Source: JAGWBF01 sp963663025
GTDB taxonomy: Bacteria > Chloroflexota > Dehalococcoidia > Lucifugimonadales > JAGWBF01
Length of the DNA stretch: 64,000 nt
Assembly: GCA_963663025.1 (NCBI GenBank)
Contig: OY760073.1
Location: 248,001-312,000 of the forward strand
Reading direction: 5' to 3'
In this document: one piece after another, positions 58,057-64,000 of the stretch
Layout of the letters: every line of letters begins with the position of its first letter
Position numbering within the stretch: the first letter of the stretch is position 1
Notes under the pieces: generated by a model
What the model was told of the DNA's origin: nothing
The model's database searches: none
The model's input: only the letters and a program-made list of their open reading frames with translations
Program-made: the position numbers and the translations under genes

Positions 58057-59280
58057 GTGGGTTCATGGATAACCTACGATGTGGCAAACACCGTTTTTTG
58101 GACCGGCACGGTGGGCGTATCCTTTCCCCTTTGGATCACCAGCTCGGCAACGGCGGGAGACGATGCCACCCTCGGCCTGACCCTGGGAACGACCATGGCA
58201 GTGGTTATGGTGCTTTCCCCCTTCCTGGGCACCCTGTCGGACCAAGCCCGTACGCGGATGCCCTTCCTGGCGGCAACAACCTTGGTCTCCGTGGCTGCGG
58301 GCCTGTTTATCGGGGTTCCCGGGGTGCTGGGCACCCTCATCCTGTTCGCCCTCTCGCTGGCGGCCATGGAGCTGGGGGTCATCTTCTACAACTCCCTCCT
58401 GGCCGAGGTGAGCACCGATGCCAACAGGGGAAGAGTGGCTGGCTTGGGGGTGGGGATCGGTTTCCTAGGGTCCTTTATCGCCGTCGGCACAGCTTTCGCT
58501 TTCGCCTCATACCTTGATGAGCCCGACCGATACGAATGGACCATAAGGGTTGTGGCCTTGCTGTTCCTGGTATTTGCGGTGCCCATTCTCTTTTTGCTCA
58601 AGGAGAGGCCCCGGCCGGCGGGCCAGTCCTCGGTATGGGGTATGGTAGCCACGTCCTGGTTACAGCTCATGGGGGACTTTCGCTCCCTGCACCGGTTCCC
58701 CGGGCTGCGCATCTTCCTGGCGGCCCGTTTCCTCTACGCCTTGGCCATCAATACCACTACGGCCTTTGGTGTGGTATACGCATCGGAGGTGCTGGGTCTG
58801 AGCGACCGGGAGGTGCAACTGGTGCTGCTGGCGGGCATCTGTTTTGCCATACCCAGCGGAGCCTTCTGGGGGAGAGTGGTGGACCAACGGGGGCCGCTGA
58901 TAGTGTTGGGGCTTAACGTGTTTGTGTGGACACTGGTTATCCTGCTGGCCCTGAGCATCTCGTGGTTCTCTTGGTCCGGGGACCTTTGGTGGGTGGTGGG
59001 GTGCATGACCGGCATCGTCATGGCGGGAGTTTGGACAGCCGACCGTCCCCTGATGCTGCGCCTGACGCCTGAAGGGTACACGGGAGAGTTTTTCGGGCTT
59101 CACAGCATGGTCGGCAAGGTTGGAAGGGTGCTTGGCCCCCTTATGTGGGCAGGGATGACATCCCTTTACGACCAGGAGGCAGCTGTCCTCTGCATCGTCA
59201 TCATCATGGCTTCTTCCTTGCCTCTCCTCACAAAGGTGCCCTCCCTGGTTTCCTCAGGGCGGGAAGTCGGCCCGCAGTAG
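58057..59280 (+). CDS. MFS transporter, UMF1/Atg22-like
   Basis: 407 residues with about twelve membrane segments. The N-terminus WITYDVANTVFW matches the YD.AN motif of UMF1/Atg22-type carriers, which in fungi release amino acids from the vacuole. A GRVAGLGVGIGFLGSF segment lies between the fifth and sixth helices. GTG 58057 is the start used; the N-terminus could be longer. Substrate unknown. Confidence 0.85.
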   Translation: MGSWITYDVANTVFWTGTVGVSFPLWITSSATAGDDATLGLTLGTTMAVVMVLSPFLGTLSDQARTRMPFLAATTLVSVAAGLFIGVPGVLGTLILFALSLAAMELGVIFYNSLLAEVSTDANRGRVAGLGVGIGFLGSFIAVGTAFAFASYLDEPDRYEWTIRVVALLFLVFAVPILFLLKERPRPAGQSSVWGMVATSWLQLMGDFRSLHRFPGLRIFLAARFLYALAINTTTAFGVVYASEVLGLSDREVQLVLLAGICFAIPSGAFWGRVVDQRGPLIVLGLNVFVWTLVILLALSISWFSWSGDLWWVVGCMTGIVMAGVWTADRPLMLRLTPEGYTGEFFGLHSMVGKVGRVLGPLMWAGMTSLYDQEAAVLCIVIIMASSLPLLTKVPSLVSSGREVGPQ

Positions 59281-59389
59281 CCCTGGGATCCTCCCCGTTT
59301 GCTGGACTAGAGAGGGTTTGCTACACTAGCTTGTAGTTGAGCGCAATTCCGGGTATGGGCCCCGGAACCCTTGCTTTCCAGGAGCAGCC

Positions 59390-60007
59390 ATGTTTTACGA
59401 AATGCGCACTTACAGCCTCAAGCCCGGTGCGGTGGCCGATTTCGAAGAAGTGTTCGAGAAGCGACAGCCTTTTCGTGAGAGGCACTCCAAGCTGGGAGGG
59501 TTCTGGCACACCGAGTTCGGCAGGCTGAACCAAGTCATCCATATCTGGCCTTACGAAAGCGTCGAACACCGTAGCGAGGTACGGGATGCGATGGCCAAGG
59601 ATGAGGACCTCCGGGCCCTGCCCCTGTCCCAGTTCATCGACGAGCAGGAGACGGAATTTCTAAACCCGACCTCCTTCATGCGACCCATGGAACCGGCAAA
59701 GCTGGGCAGCTTCTACGAGCTGCGGATGTACAGTTACCGCCGGGGGAACATGCCCGAGGTGCTGAGACGCTGGAGCTTAGGAGTGCCGGTGAGGGAGAAG
59801 TACTCCTCGATGGCGGGATGCTGGACCACAGACATGGGGCCGTTGAACAAGCTGGTCCATCTGTGGCCGTACAACAGCTTCGAGGACCGGGAGCGGATAC
59901 GGGCTGAGTCTTCCAAGGAAGAGCTCTGGCCCCCGCCCACGTCGGAGTTCATGATCAAGCAGGAAACGAAGATTCTCCTGCCCGCGTCCTTTTCCCCGAT
60001 GCAGTAG
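59390..60007 (+). CDS. NIPSNAP family protein, two domains
   Basis: 205 residues made of two NIPSNAP repeats: MFYEMRTYSLKPG and again SFYELRMYSYRRG, each followed by a WPY motif (IHIWPYESVEHR, VHLWPYNSFEDR). This ferredoxin-like fold often occurs near degradation genes in this type of genome. Function is not defined. Followed by tRNA-Ser 57 bases later. Confidence 0.88.
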   Translation: MFYEMRTYSLKPGAVADFEEVFEKRQPFRERHSKLGGFWHTEFGRLNQVIHIWPYESVEHRSEVRDAMAKDEDLRALPLSQFIDEQETEFLNPTSFMRPMEPAKLGSFYELRMYSYRRGNMPEVLRRWSLGVPVREKYSSMAGCWTTDMGPLNKLVHLWPYNSFEDRERIRAESSKEELWPPPTSEFMIKQETKILLPASFSPMQ

Positions 60008-60064
60008 GCAATCCCGGGGCCCTAACCCGGCCACTGCGTAAAGGATATCCGGTGAAGCTTAACT

Positions 60065-60152
60065 GGAGAGGTGGCCGAGTGGTTGAAGGCGCCGCTCTCG
60101 AAAAGCGGTATCTCGCAAGGGATCGTGGGTTCGAATCCCACCCTCTCCGCCA
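60065..60152 (+). tRNA. tRNA-Ser(CGA)
   Basis: Class II tRNA with a long variable arm. Acceptor GGAGAGG pairs with CCTCTCC, the anticodon stem CCGCT/AGCGG encloses loop CTCGAAA (anticodon CGA), the T arm is GTGGGTTCGAATCCCAC, and CCA is encoded. Serine tRNAs are common integration targets; the AT-rich unit that follows suggests this is the case here, though no integrase or second att copy is seen in the window. Confidence 0.95.
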
Positions 60153-60319
60153 TATCCCGTAACCGCATCGCAACAGTCACTTGATGGCGCCGGCTTTGTT
60201 TCCACAGGTCGTTTCCATTATCAGGCGACATGATTTGCGACAATAGCCCAACTAGTTGAATCAATAGGTCGAATGGCTAGAATGCATTCAGGAGCTGCCG
60301 CACAACGTTGGATGAAGTG

Positions 60320-62527
60320 ATGTCATCTACTGGTGCAAAAGGCATAGAATCCGCTTACGAGGTCGCGGCCGTGAATTGGCGGGCGCACACTAAGCGTCTC
60401 CGATTGAACCCGGGCGGCCAAAATCTGGACGTTCCACTCTCCGCCTGCGTTACACAAGGCGATCACGTTCGTTTTGAATCGGGGGACGTGTGGATGATCG
60501 GCAAGAATGGTGACTGCAAGATTCTGCAACCCTATGCCGAATCGGACGTAGTCAAACTTGGAGGAGTCCAGATTGAAGTACTAGTCAAGGAGGTCACGGA
60601 TCATGAAGAACATATAGGCTATCAGGCTCTAGCAGACTACCATTACCGGGGCAAAGCCATCCACGGCAGGACTGCTCGCCTAATTGTTCGCACATTCCAT
60701 CCCCAATACCCCAAAGTGCTCGGCTACATCGAATTAGCCACCCCTTTCTTCATGAACAAGCCCAGGTCCCACATCATGGATGCCCCATTCACATGTGGAG
60801 ATGTAAGCTGGAATCGTTGGGACTTGGCTACCCTCCGAAAATACATCCATGTAGTGGTTCGTATAGCCAGAACGGTTGTAGCACCAGAGTTTCGCGGAGC
60901 AAATATCGGACAGCTTTTGGTTAAACACGCAACTTCATTTGCACGGAACCGCTGGCAGGTTTCCGGGTATCTTCCCTACTTCCTCGAGATATCGGCAGAC
61001 ATGCTAAAGTTCGTTCCTTTCGCCGAACGCGCAGGTATGACCTACGTAGGAGAGACTGAGGGTAACCTCAAGAGAGTGGCCAAGGATATGCGCTACCTAA
61101 TAAATAGATTCGGCGACAACCCTGTTGGGAAGACGGAATTTGAGAGTATTTCTGGGATCCTTGATCAACAAATTGCTCGTATGGACCGTTCAATCGCAAT
61201 TATGGAGCGAGAGGGAATCGACGTAAATTCTTTATATGAAGAGTTGGACAGCTTGTCGCAAAAATCCGTGTTGAGACGGTTTGCTTTGTTTCACGGGATA
61301 GTATCTCTTCCAAAACCTCATTACATGGCCGGGCTTTCGCATGACTCAGCAAAATTCTTGGCGGATAGAGTGCAATCTTTGAACATCCCGAACGGCCACA
61401 TTCCTCCCAAGATTGACATCGAAGCGATATCACAGCCAATCACCTTGGATAATATCACCATCGAGTACAGTTCGAGTGTGCGTCGTACTTTCCAGACACA
61501 TGCGGTGCAGCAAGCTTTTGATATTTCGCCCGACCATGTCCATACAACCGTCATCAGAGGCCTGAGCGTTACTGTCAAACCTGGGTGCGTTGCATTGATT
61601 TTGGGACCCTCTGGCTCCGGCAAGACTAGTCTTTTGAGTTTGCTGACCGAGAAGGCTGGTAGGCACGATACGCTAACGAAGGGAAAGGTTACTCTGCCAC
61701 AAAATGTTAGGGCAGAAACTTTCCGAGACTTTCGTTCGCGGAAGCCCTTAATTGATGCGCTGGGAGAAAGGGATGTACGCTCTGCACTTTACCTGCTTGG
61801 CCTCGCAGGATTGTCCGAGCCGACTTTGTATCTGAAACGTTTTCAGGAGTTAAGCAGAGGTCAACAATATCGCGCCATGCTATCAAGATTGATAGCTTCC
61901 AGATCCAATGTTTGGATCGCCGATGAATTCTGTGCAAACCTAGACCCCGCAACCGCGAATATAGTAGCCGACAACGTACAACGCATAGCCCGGCGCTTGG
62001 GCGTAACAGTGCTGGCCGCCGCACCACACTGTGACACCTTTCTACATTCCCTGCGCCCTGACTTAGTGGTTCTCCTGGGTTCCAGTTGGGACCACTCTAC
62101 GTTTCAGGGTGAGCACTATTTGAAGGCGGTGGGCGACACGACTGATTCGAAGGGAAACATACCACGCATACGTGTCAGAGCCGAACTCATGCAGATGCTT
62201 AAGGCAGGAACAAAGAGGGCAACTGTTCAACGTGGTACGAGACATGTCAAACCTGGGCTGCTTCTCGTGTCTGACGGAAGAGAATCTATGGCCGTCAGAG
62301 TTACGTCCAGTGTGTGTAAGCGCTTTTCGCACCTATCGGATGAGGATGCCGAAGCAGAGGGGCTGGAAGATTCGGGGGCACTCAGACAACTAGTAAATGA
62401 GAAATATCCGGATATCCGGGAACGCAGTCTCGTTACGGTGATTCGTTTTGAGCCCCTCTTGAATCACTGGTCCAGCCCATCGTGGGAAGATTCTCCAAAA
62501 CGGGAAAGGAGTGTTGCCCGTGGTTGA
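60320..62527 (+). CDS. GNAT acetyltransferase-ABC ATPase-ASCH domain fusion protein
   Basis: 735 residues with three recognisable parts. (1) A GNAT-like acyltransferase, about 90-260, with VVAPEFRGANIGQLLV (186-201) as the acetyl-CoA loop. (2) An ABC-type ATPase, about 375-590, with Walker A GPSGSGKT (429-436), signature LSRGQQ (511-516), Walker B VWIADE (531-536) and a switch His570. (3) A C-terminal ASCH domain, about 613-711, with the G-x-K-x2-T-x2-R pattern (G630, K632, T635, R638); ASCH binds RNA or modified bases. The first two parts match the COG described as an ABC ATPase fused to a predicted acetyltransferase. Start is uncertain (ATG 60320 or TTG 60308). It overlaps the HerA-like gene. 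Base composition is visibly AT-richer than most of the window. Confidence 0.85.
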   Translation: MSSTGAKGIESAYEVAAVNWRAHTKRLRLNPGGQNLDVPLSACVTQGDHVRFESGDVWMIGKNGDCKILQPYAESDVVKLGGVQIEVLVKEVTDHEEHIGYQALADYHYRGKAIHGRTARLIVRTFHPQYPKVLGYIELATPFFMNKPRSHIMDAPFTCGDVSWNRWDLATLRKYIHVVVRIARTVVAPEFRGANIGQLLVKHATSFARNRWQVSGYLPYFLEISADMLKFVPFAERAGMTYVGETEGNLKRVAKDMRYLINRFGDNPVGKTEFESISGILDQQIARMDRSIAIMEREGIDVNSLYEELDSLSQKSVLRRFALFHGIVSLPKPHYMAGLSHDSAKFLADRVQSLNIPNGHIPPKIDIEAISQPITLDNITIEYSSSVRRTFQTHAVQQAFDISPDHVHTTVIRGLSVTVKPGCVALILGPSGSGKTSLLSLLTEKAGRHDTLTKGKVTLPQNVRAETFRDFRSRKPLIDALGERDVRSALYLLGLAGLSEPTLYLKRFQELSRGQQYRAMLSRLIASRSNVWIADEFCANLDPATANIVADNVQRIARRLGVTVLAAAPHCDTFLHSLRPDLVVLLGSSWDHSTFQGEHYLKAVGDTTDSKGNIPRIRVRAELMQMLKAGTKRATVQRGTRHVKPGLLLVSDGRESMAVRVTSSVCKRFSHLSDEDAEAEGLEDSGALRQLVNEKYPDIRERSLVTVIRFEPLLNHWSSPSWEDSPKRERSVARG

Positions 62528-63989
62528 GTTGCCGAACATTGGTCATCTAACAGGAACAAGAAGTATCCGCGTATCTGAGCCACTTGCCACGCGTGGGTAC
62601 ATCCAGCGGGGAAAACATCTGCTCATAGGGCAGCGACGGGACGCCGGCGCCACCGATGCTTTGGTTCTCTTAGGCAAATGCATAGAACATACCGGACTAC
62701 GAGATATGTTCGACGCGAATGTATGGGTGGATATTCGGCTGCCTCATGTGGTCTTTATCTGTGGGAAGAGAGGATCAGGGAAGAGCTACGACCTTGGGGT
62801 TCTCGCTGAAGGGCTATCGCTGCCGGCAGCTTCCAACGTAACCACCAAAGACGAAAGTGTGACCGCGGTCCTTTTCGACACTCAGAACCAGTTCTGGAGC
62901 CTTGGTGATGCGCCTTCATCAGGTTTGCCCGAAGATCGACGTCAATTGTCTGATCTGGACTCTTGGAGACTACAATCCGGGCCGCTATCAAACGTTGTGC
63001 TGTTTGTTCCTAAAGGTGACCGAACGTTGGTCGGGAATGAGAGAACCTTCGCGATGGCACCGCGGGACATGGATGTTGAGGACTGGTGTGGATTGCTCCA
63101 AGTAGATCGTTACACGCCCATGGGCCAGTGCTTGCGCACAATCTACACTAAGGTGACGTCCGAGGGCTATTCATACACTCCATCTTCTCGCACTGCCACA
63201 GAACGCCGGGTGCAGCCAAAACCTGACTATGAAATAGGAGACTTTATTGATTGTCTACAAACTGACCCGGAGCTTGAAGACCAAATGCAGCGTCAGACAC
63301 GCGATGCAGTGCTATGGCGTCTAGAAAGCCTAGCCCAAAGCCAACTCTTTGATAAACAAGGTATCGACATTGAAGATATCTTGATCCCTGGGCAACTCTC
63401 AATATTCTTGTTGCGGAATCTGGATGATGCAACGAAATCCCTCGTCGTAGGTGTTATCAGCAAGAAGATTTTCGACATCATGGGAGATTTCCACACCAAG
63501 AGGAAGATTGCGCGGAGGCTTGACACTGCCCCTCCAGAGGCAAATCTACCTATGGGCGTTTGGACCATCATTGACGAGGCTCACGTTGTATGTCCTAACG
63601 ATGAAGCCACTGCCGCGAAGCCGGCGTTGATTGAGTATGTGAAGCGCGGCAGGGACGCAGGGCTCTCGTTGGTACTAGCTACTCAACAGCCCTCGGCTAT
63701 AGACCCTGCTGTTGTAAGCCAAGTCGACCTCTGCATCGTTCATCGCTTGGTATTGGACAGCGACATTTCCGCAGCGACATCTCGATTTCCTGCGAGGTTT
63801 CCTTCTATAGTTAAGATTGGAGAGCGAGATGTTGGAGATCCGCGTAGCTTGGTACGCCTCTTGGGTGAGGGAGAGGCCTTGGTGGGTGACGCCGAATCCG
63901 AAAGAGGCTTTCTCGTCAAGATAAGGCCTAGGCTTACTGCGCATGCCGGAGACGAACCTGCGGTGGTCGGCTATGCCCTCAGTACTTGA
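62520..63989 (+). CDS. HerA/FtsK-type ATPase
   Basis: 489 residues from GTG 62520, which overlaps the previous stop by eight bases and has AAAGGA nine bases upstream; GTG 62511 is an alternative. Walker A GKRGSGKS (82-89) and Walker B WTIIDEAH (348-355) with ATQQPSAID after it are typical of HerA. HerA-class pumps act on double-stranded DNA as hexamers, often with a NurA or other nuclease encoded next door. No nuclease is seen before the window ends 11 bases after this gene, so a partner may lie outside. Coupling to the GNAT-ABC-ASCH gene is clear. Confidence 0.88.
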   Translation: MVELPNIGHLTGTRSIRVSEPLATRGYIQRGKHLLIGQRRDAGATDALVLLGKCIEHTGLRDMFDANVWVDIRLPHVVFICGKRGSGKSYDLGVLAEGLSLPAASNVTTKDESVTAVLFDTQNQFWSLGDAPSSGLPEDRRQLSDLDSWRLQSGPLSNVVLFVPKGDRTLVGNERTFAMAPRDMDVEDWCGLLQVDRYTPMGQCLRTIYTKVTSEGYSYTPSSRTATERRVQPKPDYEIGDFIDCLQTDPELEDQMQRQTRDAVLWRLESLAQSQLFDKQGIDIEDILIPGQLSIFLLRNLDDATKSLVVGVISKKIFDIMGDFHTKRKIARRLDTAPPEANLPMGVWTIIDEAHVVCPNDEATAAKPALIEYVKRGRDAGLSLVLATQQPSAIDPAVVSQVDLCIVHRLVLDSDISAATSRFPARFPSIVKIGERDVGDPRSLVRLLGEGEALVGDAESERGFLVKIRPRLTAHAGDEPAVVGYALST

Positions 63990-64000
63990 ATATCAACGCT

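Noticed and set aside
60153..60319. integrase or att duplicate beside tRNA-Ser
   Set aside because: No integrase frame is present and the 3' end of the tRNA is not repeated downstream within the window.
1..64000. CRISPR arrays
   Set aside because: No set of evenly spaced direct repeats of the right size is visible; the repeats seen are dispersed and palindromic.

Overview
This is a GC-rich bacterial chromosome segment that most resembles the Chloroflexota, near Dehalococcoidia or SAR202-type lineages. That placement is an inference from gene content, not from a marker tree. It rests on a purQ-purL / rplI-dnaB-dnaD-dnaC block with a double DnaC-like loader, an Asp23/AmaP/DUF2273 envelope cluster, a fused electron-transfer flavoprotein, and many single enzymes for oxidative breakdown of organic compounds: acyl-CoA dehydrogenases, a crotonase, thiolase plus DUF35, a CoxL-type molybdoenzyme, a luciferase-like monooxygenase, a Rieske oxygenase, amidohydrolases, SMP-30 and NIPSNAP. 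GTG and TTG starts are common and Shine-Dalgarno sites are usually clear. Two toxin-antitoxin promoters sit so close to the start codon that their mRNAs should be leaderless.

Layout. 1-13361 is almost entirely minus strand: a partial hydrolase, an ABC exporter pair, a crotonase, a HIT protein, a replication block (double DnaC-like loader, DnaD-like protein, dnaB, rplI), purL and purQ without purS, rpsU, two lipoproteins (one collagen-like) and an atypical OmpR-type regulator. 13579-15243 is a two-gene D-glutamate cyclase-like unit (DUF1445 + DUF4392). 15257-23229 (minus) holds a class III aminotransferase, a YHS protein, two acyl-CoA dehydrogenases, a repeat-rich spacer, an ETF beta-alpha fusion and nicotinate phosphoribosyltransferase. 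23505-33732 (plus) holds a TPP enzyme, an Asp-rich secreted or membrane-anchored protein, a decayed two-component gene, a luciferase-like oxidoreductase, an ACMSD-like amidohydrolase and a coxL-coxD-coxE operon.

33734-40803 is a defence-like island, mostly minus strand. A five-gene operon (HigB, HigA, a DNA methyltransferase fused to an Mrr-like nuclease, an AAA ATPase and a DUF4276 TOPRIM-like protein) is followed by TcmP with its three-Cys partner DUF5131, which has an in-frame TGA at the first of its three Cys codons, and by VapBC. 41094-44677 holds thiolase/DUF35 and the Asp23-AmaP envelope cluster. 44995-60007 returns to catabolic and house-keeping genes: a second TPP enzyme, two orphan genes, SMP-30, a VOC protein, ComEC, a Rieske oxygenase, an amidohydrolase, a PIG-L deacetylase, twin BNR-repeat proteins, an MFS carrier and NIPSNAP.

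60065-63989 begins with tRNA-Ser(CGA). After it comes a visibly AT-richer two-gene unit: a GNAT acetyltransferase-ABC ATPase-ASCH fusion overlapping a HerA-type ATPase gene. It runs to the window edge and looks like the start of a horizontally acquired island.

The strongest candidates for an undescribed system are the GNAT-ABC-ASCH/HerA pair, the HigBA-methyltransferase/nuclease-ATPase-TOPRIM operon, and the TcmP/DUF5131 pair with its recoded or mutated cysteine.
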